Of a stretch of DNA of 8,235 bases, positions 1-6,569 are shown one piece after another. The stretch covers positions 1-8,235 of the forward strand of contig CAZBMJ010000057.1 in the NCBI GenBank assembly GCA_964493205.1, in the 5' to 3' direction. How positions within the stretch are numbered: the stretch's first letter is position 1; each line of letters begins with the position of its first letter. The stretch is from CAZBMJ01 sp964493205 (GTDB taxonomy: Bacteria > Myxococcota > UBA727 > JABDBI01). The translations under genes were made by a program, and so were the position numbers. The notes under the pieces are model-generated. The model was not told the DNA's origin. It made no database searches and saw only the letters and a list, made by a program, of their open reading frames with translations.

Positions 1-20
1 TTTAATATTTTTAAATATTA

Positions 21-43
21 TCTCATATAACTTTTTTATGAGA
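21..43 (-). terminator. Weak hairpin downstream of the micro-ORF
   Basis: tctcata (21-27) and tatgaga (37-43) form a perfect 7-bp stem around a 9-base loop, just past the stop of the minus-strand micro-ORF. On the minus strand it is followed by taatattt rather than a clean run of T, so it is a poor intrinsic terminator at best. An 8-bp inverted repeat made only of A and T (3-10 with 13-20) lies immediately beyond. The position after a stop codon is the main argument for a termination role. Confidence 0.3.
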
Positions 44-54
44 GCGTAGCTATA
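25..54 (-). repeat. 30-base repeat, copy 1 (3' end of the micro-ORF)
   Basis: Read on the minus strand, 54 down to 25 matches 8182-8211 on the plus strand at 27 of 30 positions by hand alignment. Both copies run tatagcta, N, g, N, tctcataaaa, N, agttatat. Each copy covers the stop codon of an exported-type reading frame and the first bases after it. The two copies lie in inverted orientation at opposite ends of the window. AT-richness raises the chance of coincidental similarity, but a match this long is unlikely to be random. Confidence 0.55.
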
Positions 55-121
55 ACTCTATTGCAAAAATATCACTAGCAAAAGCCGCCATAATCCAGAA
101 TAATATAAATATTTTTTTCAT
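50..121 (-). CDS. Signal-peptide-only micro-ORF, possible remnant of an exported protein gene
   Basis: Reading the minus strand from the ATG at 121-119 gives 23 codons ending in TAG at 52-50. The peptide starts MKKIFILFWIMAAFAS and looks like a complete Sec signal peptide (two lysines, then a hydrophobic core, then a small-residue stretch) with only a few residues after it. A strong Shine-Dalgarno site, AGGGAG, lies six bases upstream on the minus strand (about 128-133), which is better than the site of most genes here. Nothing recognisable follows the stop. Bases from the stop onward match the 3' end of the TIR gene in this window (see the 25-54 repeat), so one explanation is an exported gene whose interior was deleted, leaving its start and its tail. 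The alternatives are a genuine tiny secreted or membrane peptide, or chance. Function unknown. It diverges from the Sel1 gene at 224. Confidence 0.4.
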   Translation of the reverse strand: MKKIFILFWIMAAFASDIFAIEL

Positions 122-135
122 AAAGTTCTCCCTTT

Positions 136-153
136 TATTTTTTATAAAAAATA
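136..153. promoter_or_regulatory. 18-bp perfect AT palindrome in the divergent intergenic region
   Basis: The sequence tattttttataaaaaata equals its own reverse complement over all 18 bases. It sits between the minus-strand micro-ORF start (121) and the plus-strand Sel1 gene start (224), where promoters for both directions should lie. It contains TATAAA on both strands, so it may simply be overlapping -10-like sequence. It could also be an operator for a dimeric regulator, or a chance product of A/T tracts. I could not find a convincing -35/-10 pair for either direction in 122-223. Confidence 0.3.
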
Positions 154-223
154 CTGTCTAACATCATTGTTTTTTCCTCGTCAATTGCTTAAGAGTGTGT
201 TTTTTAAAAACGAGGTTGTTCTC

Positions 224-1822
224 ATGAAATTATTAAAAATATGCTTATACATGATGGCTTTGTTATCTTTTTCTGCGTCGTTATTTTGCACAAATATAAC
301 CAAAGAAGAACTATTTAAAAAAGGTCTAGAGTTTCATAAAGAAAAAAAATATGAAGAAGCTCTTCCTTATTTTGTACAAGCAGCACAGGCTGGATGTGCA
401 ACTGCACAAAATGGCTTAGGGCTTTATTACAAACAAGGCTATGGAACAGATAAAGATCAACAACAAGCTTTTGAATGGTTTTATAAAGCAGCTAAACAAG
501 ATAACAAAGAAGGAAAATACAATTTAGCTTTAATCTACCTATCAGGCATTGAAGGCGAAGATGGTAAAAAAATAGGAACAGATTTATTAACAGAAGTTGC
601 CAATGAATGTCATATTGAAGGCAGTTACAAATTAGCAAAATGTTATGAAGAAGGCTTAGGAATAACTAAATCTCTCTATTTTGCAAAAGAATATTATATA
701 AAAGCCGCAAATAAAAATTATGTTAAAGCTTTTAATAAGTTAGGGCACTTTTTTTTAAAAGAAATTGCTAGGCTAAAAAAGGAGTCTATAAGGCCAAACC
801 ATAACGCCATAGCTCAATCTCACAATCAAGCTACAATATGGTTTGAAAAATCAGCCAATAAGGAAGATCCTGAAGGCTTATATAACCTTGCAAAACTGCA
901 GCCTGATCATAGTTATGGTCGCAAGCCATTTGAATTATATGAAAAAGCTGCCAATAAAGATTATGCTCCAGCACAATATAAATTAGGTTGTCGTTGTTCT
1001 AAAGATAACTATCAAACAAAAGCTTTTGAATGGTTCAAAAAAGCAGCTGATCTTGGCCATACAAAAGCTCAATTTAGAACTGCAGAGTGTTATCATAATG
1101 GAAAAGGTATCAAATTAAATTTAGAACAAGCAGAAAAATACTATTTACTAGCAGCAGAAAATAATGATTCAAACTCTCAAATTAGTTTAGCTGAATTGTA
1201 TGAAAAAGGTCATGGCATAAGTATAAAAAAAGATAAGAGCAAATCTTTATTTTGGTACGAAAAAGCAGCGACCCAAGGCCTTTTAAAAGCTCAGCTATAC
1301 CTTGCAAAATATTATGTAGGAGAGAATAACCAAGAACAAGTGCTTTATTGGTATGAAAAAGCCGCCCAACAGTCAAGTGCGCAAGCCCAATACTATTTGG
1401 GTAGATATTCTTTTGAGCAAAACGCTCACCAGAAGGCTTTTGAATGGTTTAGTGAAATGGAAAATTCCTTCTTATTGGATTCTTTCTTACAAGAAAGTGA
1501 ACGAAGATTTTTCTATTATGTCTTAGCAACCTACTATATAAAAGGCGAAGTAACAAAAAAAAATGAAGAAAAAGCTGTTAAATATTACGAATTGGCAAAA
1601 AAGAACGGTAGTAAAAAAGCACAAGAAGTTTTGTCAAATATAAACAAAGATAAGCTTGCGCAAGAGGTAAAAACTTTTAATTCAACACTGAATATAGAAA
1701 ATCATGCTCAGGCAGCCGAGTTTGCTCAATTATTTAAAGAACAAGAGAATTTTGAACTAGCTTCTTTCTGTTATGAAAAAGCATATAAAATTCTGCTTGC
1801 TGAAAATGAAGGGAAAAACTAA
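224..1822 (+). CDS. Exported Sel1-repeat (TPR-like) protein, first of a tandem pair
   Basis: This 532-residue protein consists of a signal peptide followed by Sel1-like repeats almost to the end. Residues 1-22 (MKLLKICLYMMALLSFSASL, then FC) are basic then hydrophobic; no classical lipobox is present. About eleven repeat units of 30-40 residues follow, roughly 24-58, 59-94, 95-131, 132-166, 167-214 (with an insertion near 185-200), 216-246, 248-279, 280-314, 315-353, 354-384 and 385-463. They show the family pattern of A-x-LG near the start, G-x-G in the loop and WY/WF-x-KAA at the end, for example AFEWFKKAADLGH at 267-279. The last 70 residues are more divergent and helical. Sel1 repeats form alpha-alpha superhelices that bind other proteins; no catalytic residue is expected. 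The start at 224 has GAGG eight bases upstream and begins the signal peptide; an in-frame TTG at 167 would bury that signal. The stop overlaps the next start by one base. The partner is unknown. Confidence 0.9.
   Translation: MKLLKICLYMMALLSFSASLFCTNITKEELFKKGLEFHKEKKYEEALPYFVQAAQAGCATAQNGLGLYYKQGYGTDKDQQQAFEWFYKAAKQDNKEGKYNLALIYLSGIEGEDGKKIGTDLLTEVANECHIEGSYKLAKCYEEGLGITKSLYFAKEYYIKAANKNYVKAFNKLGHFFLKEIARLKKESIRPNHNAIAQSHNQATIWFEKSANKEDPEGLYNLAKLQPDHSYGRKPFELYEKAANKDYAPAQYKLGCRCSKDNYQTKAFEWFKKAADLGHTKAQFRTAECYHNGKGIKLNLEQAEKYYLLAAENNDSNSQISLAELYEKGHGISIKKDKSKSLFWYEKAATQGLLKAQLYLAKYYVGENNQEQVLYWYEKAAQQSSAQAQYYLGRYSFEQNAHQKAFEWFSEMENSFLLDSFLQESERRFFYYVLATYYIKGEVTKKNEEKAVKYYELAKKNGSKKAQEVLSNINKDKLAQEVKTFNSTLNIENHAQAAEFAQLFKEQENFELASFCYEKAYKILLAENEGKN
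1037..1073 (+). repeat. Near-identical DNA segment shared by the two Sel1 genes, copy 1
   Basis: Bases 1037-1073 match 2458-2494 at 35 of 37 positions by hand alignment. Both encode the KKAADLGHT(K/Q)AQ stretch of a Sel1 unit. It is the best-conserved DNA block between the two paralogs and could support recombination between them, deleting about 1.4 kb. Confidence 0.75.
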
Positions 1823-3402
1823 TGAAATTATTAAAAATAATTTTAGTTTTATTTTTTTCTACGCCCTTTTTTTGCGTGACAACAACAAGGCAAGATGCAG
1901 AAGAAGATTTATATGAAGCAGCACAAACATATGAGCAACAACAAAATTATACAGAAGCTTTTAAGTGCTATTATAAAGCTGCCCAAACTAATACTGAAGC
2001 AGCCTATAAAGTAGGTCTTGGTTATTTAGGTGGTATCGGTGTAGAAAAAAATACCAACAGGGCAATAGAAATTCTTACAGATTTGGCTGAGAAAAATCAT
2101 ACTATGGCTGCCTGTGAACTGGGAAAGTATTATGAAACTATCCCTAATAAAAAGTATGAAGCAAAACAATTTTATAAAAAAGCAGCAGAAGCAGGCTGTT
2201 GTAGGGCTATGAACAGGTTTGCTCTTCTTAGACATGATGATTCAATGTTTAAAGAAAGCAAAGAATGGCTCATAAAAGCTGTGGAAGAAGGTGATATTGA
2301 TGCTCTATATAACTTAGGCGCTATTTGCACCAACCAAGAGGAAAAAATAGATTATTTTATACAAGCTGCAAAAAAAGATCACCCTGAAGCAAACTATAGC
2401 TTAGGAGAGTATTACGGTAAGAATAATCAAACTAAAGAAAAATCTTTTGAACACTATAAAAAAGCAGCTGATCTTGGGCATACACAAGCTCAATACGAAG
2501 TAGCCCACTGTTATGGCAATGCTAAGGGTGTAGCAAAAGATATTAAACAAATGGAGAAATATTATCTATTAGCTGCAGAAAAAGAAGAGATATTTGCACA
2601 ACTAAAATTAGGTAAATTATACAGCCAAGGTTATGGATTTCACGTTGAACAAGATCTAGAAAAAGCTTTGTTGTGGTATGAAAGAGCCATAAATAATAAG
2701 CAGTTTAGTAATTATTCAGTTTCTAAAACAGATGTTTATTTATATTTGGGTAAAAGCTATCTATTTGGCCTAGGTACTCAACAAAATAATGAGCAAGCTT
2801 TTTTGTATTTTGATAAAGCCTTAGAAAAAGAAAACGTAATAAAATCTGAATTAATTAGTAATGATGAAAAACAAAAAATTTATGCATTTTTAGCCAATTC
2901 TTATAAAGCAAAGGGAGTGCTGTATAAAGAATGTGAACTTAAATATCATAAATTAGCAGCACAACTAGGAGATACGCAATCCATGATTATTTTAGGTGAT
3001 TATTATCTTAGTAATGATCCAAAAACAGCCTATGAATATTATTTATCAGCTGTACAGAAAAACAATATCATAGCCCATACTAAAATTGCCCATTGTTTAA
3101 AAAATGGTATTGGTGTTAAAAAAAATATAGAGCGAGCTTGTGATTTTGAAAAAATAGCCTTAGGGATGGGCTCTAAAGAAAAGACTCAAAAAGAATTATA
3201 TGAAGCTTTTGAAGAGTGTGAATTAGCTGTAAAAAATGGTGAGTATCATCGATGTGTTGAGCTAGGTCAATTACATGAGAACGCAGTAGGAACTATTCAA
3301 GATTATGAGGAAGCCCGCGTGGCTTATCACCAAGCAATTGACTATGGTTATTATGAAGGGGCTCTTTACATGGCTCGTTTATATCTAGAAGGTAAGATTT
3401 AG
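1822..3402 (+). CDS. Exported Sel1-repeat (TPR-like) protein, second of a tandem pair
   Basis: This 526-residue paralog of the preceding gene shares its first 18 coding bases exactly (MKLLKI). Residues 1-18 form a signal-like segment that again ends in FC, without a standard lipobox. Sel1/TPR-like units fill the rest: roughly 25-58, 60-93, 94-125, 127-157, 159-186, 188-219, 222-254, 257-292, 304-336, 353-384, 386-414, 416-447 and 476-509. Clear signatures include GLGYLGGIGV at 65-74, HYKKAADLGH at 211-220 and ALLWYERAI at 282-290. Residues 337-350 and 448-470 depart from the repeat pattern and may be linkers or degenerate units. The ATG at 1822 shares its A with the preceding TAA stop, and GAAGGG lies about eight bases upstream, so translation is probably coupled to the first Sel1 gene. 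It is likely a protein-binding scaffold outside the cytoplasm; the partner cannot be read from the sequence. Confidence 0.9.
   Translation: MKLLKIILVLFFSTPFFCVTTTRQDAEEDLYEAAQTYEQQQNYTEAFKCYYKAAQTNTEAAYKVGLGYLGGIGVEKNTNRAIEILTDLAEKNHTMAACELGKYYETIPNKKYEAKQFYKKAAEAGCCRAMNRFALLRHDDSMFKESKEWLIKAVEEGDIDALYNLGAICTNQEEKIDYFIQAAKKDHPEANYSLGEYYGKNNQTKEKSFEHYKKAADLGHTQAQYEVAHCYGNAKGVAKDIKQMEKYYLLAAEKEEIFAQLKLGKLYSQGYGFHVEQDLEKALLWYERAINNKQFSNYSVSKTDVYLYLGKSYLFGLGTQQNNEQAFLYFDKALEKENVIKSELISNDEKQKIYAFLANSYKAKGVLYKECELKYHKLAAQLGDTQSMIILGDYYLSNDPKTAYEYYLSAVQKNNIIAHTKIAHCLKNGIGVKKNIERACDFEKIALGMGSKEKTQKELYEAFEECELAVKNGEYHRCVELGQLHENAVGTIQDYEEARVAYHQAIDYGYYEGALYMARLYLEGKI
2458..2494 (+). repeat. Near-identical DNA segment shared by the two Sel1 genes, copy 2
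   Basis: Partner of 1037-1073, in the same orientation and at a similar place in the gene. The surrounding units also align at protein level (the KYYLLAAE segment follows in both), so this is the core of the paralogy rather than an inserted element. Confidence 0.75.
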
Positions 3403-3422
3403 AGCTTAAAAAGTAAACTCAA

Positions 3423-3839
3423 ATGAAAACATTTTTTTTTATTATGTCTATTATTTATTCTATAGGTTCTAGCAGCCTAGATTATAACCAAAATTTTGAA
3501 GGCTTTAAAAAGTTTATTAATGACTCTTGTTGTACCTATAAAATTATGCTTGAGAGAAGTCTAGGCTGTCAATATTGTACTGCCGTAAAAAATTTTTTTG
3601 GAACGGATAAGAGCAAGCATGTAAATAGAAGAAAAGAAGAACTGGAAATTTTTATACGTTTATTTGAAGATATTAAAGATCCTCATGAGTCACAAAAAAT
3701 TGATAGATTACTAATTTTTTTAAAACAAATGAATAAAAACTCTAAAAAAGGTGGGCAATTAGAAACTTTTTATAAAAACTGCTTTTTTGCCATTGATGAA
3801 TACTTAAGATTGTTTTCCAATTCTCCCTTAAATGTCTAG
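3423..3839 (+). CDS. Small exported protein with LGCxxC domain, paralog of the N-terminal half of the RING protein
   Basis: This is a 138-residue protein with no family I can name. Residues 1-18 (MKTFFFIMSIIYSIGSSS) look like a signal peptide. Residues 25-67 align without gaps to residues 29-71 of the next gene's product. Shared features are FExFK, then LGCxxC (47-52), KNxxG (56-60) and SKxV (64-67). The rest is charged and predicted helical, with further cysteines at 36, 37 and 120. In an exported protein the CxxC could bind metal or form a disulfide; neither can be decided here. Unlike its neighbour it has no RING region, so it is either a stand-alone version of the domain or a truncated duplicate. 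The gene starts 20 bases after the second Sel1 gene with only a weak upstream ribosome binding sequence. A run of nine T covers codons 4-6. Its stop codon overlaps the ribosome binding site of the next gene. Confidence 0.75.
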   Translation: MKTFFFIMSIIYSIGSSSLDYNQNFEGFKKFINDSCCTYKIMLERSLGCQYCTAVKNFFGTDKSKHVNRRKEELEIFIRLFEDIKDPHESQKIDRLLIFLKQMNKNSKKGGQLETFYKNCFFAIDEYLRLFSNSPLNV

Positions 3840-3846
3840 GAATTAT
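3837..3846 (+). promoter_or_regulatory. Ribosome binding site of the RING gene, overlapping the upstream stop codon
   Basis: AGGA at 3838-3841 lies five bases before the ATG at 3847 and overlaps the TAG stop at 3837-3839. It favours 3847 over the in-frame ATG at 3832 as the start of the RING gene. It also suggests that ribosomes finishing the upstream gene reinitiate here. Confidence 0.6.
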
Positions 3847-4620
3847 ATGAAAAAAATTATTTTTATTGTGTTTAGTTTTTACCATCTATCAATGTATTCT
3901 GTAGAAGAGCATGATCTCAATAAGCAAGCATTTGAGCAATTTAAAACTAATATATCGAATGCTCATATATCTTATTGCACTATCGTTGATACTCATTTGG
4001 GATGTGGTATTTGTGCATCTATAAAAAACTTAGTTGGCTCTAAAGAGAGCAAAGAAGTAGCAGTCAAAAAAATAATTGTTGCCGAAAGCGAGCGTTTATT
4101 AAAAAATATTAAATATTTGGATGATGATTCCATAAGACAGCTTGAGGAGTTTGTTACGACATATTGTGTTCCTAGCCCAGAACATCATATTCTTACAGAA
4201 CAGCTTTTAGTGCTGTGTAATAATTATCGTTTTAATGCTGAAATATATCAGCAAAGAGCTCTTCTTTCTCTTGAGGATTATAAAAAGGATTTGAGTGAAG
4301 AAGGATGCATAATATGCATGGCCAATCCGTGCCAAGTTTTATTTAGCCCTTGCAGGCATTACGCAGTATGTGAGGAATGCAGCAAGGATCTTAAGCAATG
4401 CCTCATGTGTAGAGAAAAAATAACTAAAAAGTATGTTTTAGCATTAGAGCCCTATATATGTTTACAATGTGGCAAAAACCCTAGTAATATTTTGACAAGC
4501 TGCAATCATTTGGTGGTATGTGACACCTGTAGTACTAATACTAGTAAGTGTCCTTTTCCTCAGTGCCAAAAAAACACTAAAAAATGTAAAAAAATCTTTA
4601 TTCATGAAGCTTCTCATTAA
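3847..4620 (+). CDS. Exported tandem RING-finger protein, candidate host-directed E3 ubiquitin ligase
   Basis: This 257-residue protein has three parts. Residues 1-18 (MKKIIFIVFSFYHLSMYS) form a signal-like segment. Residues 25-106 hold the domain shared with the preceding gene (LGCGIC at 51-56, KNxxG at 60-64). The C-terminus carries two RING-type zinc fingers. RING 1 has C154, C157, C169, H171, C175, C178, C185 and C188. Its spacing (2-11-1-3-2-6-2) is that of the C3HC4 RINGs of XIAP/cIAP-type proteins. It keeps the C-x-I-C isoleucine (I156) that contacts E2 enzymes and a basic residue (R189) after the last cysteine, where active RINGs have their linchpin. RING 2 uses C205, C208, C219, H221, C225, C228, C235 and C240; its last pair is four residues apart, and it lacks the C-x-I-C isoleucine, so it may be structural. 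RING E3 ligases transfer ubiquitin from an E2 to a substrate. Bacteria of this kind lack ubiquitin, so a host target is inferred. The first-finger assignment is strong; ligase activity and export are predictions. Confidence 0.85.
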   Translation: MKKIIFIVFSFYHLSMYSVEEHDLNKQAFEQFKTNISNAHISYCTIVDTHLGCGICASIKNLVGSKESKEVAVKKIIVAESERLLKNIKYLDDDSIRQLEEFVTTYCVPSPEHHILTEQLLVLCNNYRFNAEIYQQRALLSLEDYKKDLSEEGCIICMANPCQVLFSPCRHYAVCEECSKDLKQCLMCREKITKKYVLALEPYICLQCGKNPSNILTSCNHLVVCDTCSTNTSKCPFPQCQKNTKKCKKIFIHEASH

Positions 4621-4628
4621 GGATTGCC

Positions 4629-4657
4629 TATTGCCAAGCAACTAGAAGCGGGCAATA
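4629..4657 (+). promoter_or_regulatory. Hairpin in the leader of the ABC-F gene
   Basis: tattgcc (4629-4635) and ggcaata (4651-4657) form a perfect 7-bp stem with a 15-base loop, ending seven bases before the ATG at 4665. No T run follows, so it is not an intrinsic terminator for the RING gene. It covers the place where a ribosome binding site should be, and no good Shine-Dalgarno sequence is visible, so it could limit translation of the ABC-F gene. Chance is also possible. Confidence 0.35.
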
Positions 4658-4664
4658 AAGCCTT

Positions 4665-6569
4665 ATGATAAATGCTACAAATCTATATTTAGCCTTTGGT
4701 GAACGTGTTATACTGAACAATGTTTCATTATCTTTATTGCCTAAAGAACGCCTAGCCTTAGTGGGGCAAAATGGTGCTGGAAAATCAAGCTTATTAAAAA
4801 TTTTTCATCATGAAATTCCTGACGGTGGTAGGGTTGAAAAATCTAGAGGCTTAAGTATTGGCTTTTTAGAACAAACACCCACCCTTGATAAAGATTTAAG
4901 CGTATTAGAAACTGTTCGTTTAGCCATGAAACCGCATTTTGAAGCGATTGCGCAACATCAGCGTTTATGTGGTGAAATAGGCTTAGTTAGTGAGCAAGAA
5001 CAAGAAAAATTAGTAAGCAAAATTGACCAAATAACTCAAACTATAGAACAAAAAGGCGGCTTTGATACAGATTATTTGGTTGATACTGTTTTAAGTCGCT
5101 TAGGTATTTTAGCCAAAGAACAAACTATTGGCACACTTTCTGGTGGTGAAAAACGTAGGGTGGATTTAGCGCGTATTTTACTATCTGCACCTGATGTTTA
5201 TTTATTAGATGAACCAACTAACCATCTTGATATTAAAGCTATTAGTTTTTTAGTAGAATTTTTTACAAAATCTAATGCTGGGGTTTTATTTGTTTCTCAC
5301 GATAAAGCTTTTATTGATGAGATGGCCACTAAAATTGTAGAGCTTGATAAGGGTGCCCTTTATACTCATGAGCCTCCTTTTGCTAATTATTTAGAGAATA
5401 AGCTTGTAAGAGAACTTATTGAAGAGCGCAGTCTTCATCGGCGTGAACGTTTAATGGTTAATGAGCTTGCTTGGTTAAGGGCTGGTACTCCTGCAAGAAC
5501 TACCAAACAAAATGCTCGCATAGATCGTGCTTATGAGCTCATGAACGAAATAGCTAAAGATAGCGAATCACAGCGCAAAAAAAAGTTACAGCTGGCAACT
5601 GCCAATACTAAGCGTTTAGGAAATACTATTTTAGAGCTTGAAGCAGTGGGGGCTAGTATTGGCCCAAGAGTTTTATTTAAAAATTTTAGCCTAAAAGTGG
5701 GCAATAGGCAGCGCTATGGAATTTTGGGCCCTAATGGTGTTGGTAAAACTACGCTTTTATCCATATTGTCAGGCAAAATAGCTCCTAGTTTTGGGCAGAT
5801 TAAATTTGGTAAAAATACTCAAGTTCTTGAGTTTGATCAGCATCGCGAAAAACTTGATCAAAATGCTACTCTTAAAGAGACTTTGGCAGATCACGGTGAT
5901 TATGTTTTTATCGATGAGCAAAAAATTCATATAGCGAGTTATTTAGAAAAATATTTATTTTCTGGTGGTGATGCTAATCGTAAAGTAGCAGGATTATCTG
6001 GTGGTGAGCAAAATAGGTTAATGCTTGCTAAACTTTTTAGACATCAAGCTAATTGTTTGTTACTGGATGAGCCTACCAACGATTTAGATGTATCAAGCCT
6101 GGCAGTTTTAGAAGAGATTTTGCTTGACTATGATGGCGTGGTATTTGTGGTAAGCCATGATAGAAGCTTTTTAGATCATATTTGTACCCATATTATTGCT
6201 TTTGAACCTGCTAGTAATAATGAAAGCACACTTATGCTTTATAACGGCAATTATAGCGATTATACGAGAGCTTGTGCAAAGAAATCTTTAAATCAAGAAA
6301 CGGTCAAAGTAGTTATTAAAGCTGAACGGGAAAAAACTAAAACCAAAAAAAGAAGTTTTAAAGAAGAACAAGAATTACAGAAAATTTCAAGTTTAATAGA
6401 AAGCTTAGAACATGAACGCACCCTGCTTCATGAGGAACTTGCCAATAGTGAAACTTTTCGTGATAGCAAACTTGCTCAAGAAAAAGTTCAGCGCCTAAGT
6501 TTCTTGGATTTAGAAATAGAGCGTCTATATGCACGTTGGCAAGAACTTGAAGAAATAGGTACTGTATAG
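4665..6569 (+). CDS. uup: ABC-F family ATPase, Uup type
   Basis: This 634-residue protein has two ATP-binding cassettes and no membrane segments. Cassette 1 has Walker A GQNGAGKS (34-41), signature LSGGE (158-162), Walker B with D182/E183 in LLDEPTNHLD, and switch H212. Cassette 2 has GPNGVGKT (355-362), LSGGEQ (444-449), D468/E469 in LLLDEPTNDLD, and H498. All catalytic residues are present in both. The interdomain linker (about 240-320) contains the WLRAGTPARTTKQNARI segment typical of this group, and residues 560-630 form the charged coiled-coil tail that marks Uup within ABC-F. E. coli Uup is almost the same length. ABC-F proteins act on the ribosome, and Uup has been linked to ribosome function and to precise excision of transposons. 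It is a cytoplasmic housekeeping-type gene, visibly less AT-rich than its neighbours. An antibiotic-resistance ABC-F is less likely given the tail. The ATG at 4665 is the first in frame after an upstream stop. Confidence 0.93.
   Translation: MINATNLYLAFGERVILNNVSLSLLPKERLALVGQNGAGKSSLLKIFHHEIPDGGRVEKSRGLSIGFLEQTPTLDKDLSVLETVRLAMKPHFEAIAQHQRLCGEIGLVSEQEQEKLVSKIDQITQTIEQKGGFDTDYLVDTVLSRLGILAKEQTIGTLSGGEKRRVDLARILLSAPDVYLLDEPTNHLDIKAISFLVEFFTKSNAGVLFVSHDKAFIDEMATKIVELDKGALYTHEPPFANYLENKLVRELIEERSLHRRERLMVNELAWLRAGTPARTTKQNARIDRAYELMNEIAKDSESQRKKKLQLATANTKRLGNTILELEAVGASIGPRVLFKNFSLKVGNRQRYGILGPNGVGKTTLLSILSGKIAPSFGQIKFGKNTQVLEFDQHREKLDQNATLKETLADHGDYVFIDEQKIHIASYLEKYLFSGGDANRKVAGLSGGEQNRLMLAKLFRHQANCLLLDEPTNDLDVSSLAVLEEILLDYDGVVFVVSHDRSFLDHICTHIIAFEPASNNESTLMLYNGNYSDYTRACAKKSLNQETVKVVIKAEREKTKTKKRSFKEEQELQKISSLIESLEHERTLLHEELANSETFRDSKLAQEKVQRLSFLDLEIERLYARWQELEEIGTV

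Noticed and set aside
167..223. Upstream TTG start extending the first Sel1 protein by 19 residues
   Set aside because: It would put a non-signal sequence ahead of a well-formed signal peptide, while the ATG at 224 has GAGG at a good distance and matches the start of its paralog.
1182..1376. Minus-strand open frame of 64 codons inside the first Sel1 gene
   Set aside because: Lies wholly opposite well-supported repeat-coding sequence, with no ribosome binding site or recognisable product.
2026..2235. Minus-strand open frame of 69 codons inside the second Sel1 gene
   Set aside because: Same reason; its composition mirrors the antisense of lysine- and alanine-rich repeats.
224..3402. Regular DNA periodicity as a CRISPR or satellite array
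   Set aside because: The period of about 105-115 bases is the Sel1 protein repeat; DNA copies are diverged and lie in coding sequence, without spacers.
3832..3846. Upstream ATG extending the RING protein by five residues
   Set aside because: The ATG at 3847 has AGGA five bases upstream and gives a cleaner signal peptide (MKKIIF...).
4665..6569. ABC transporter ATPase needing a membrane partner
   Set aside because: Two cassettes in one chain, the ABC-F linker and a coiled-coil tail, and no permease nearby.
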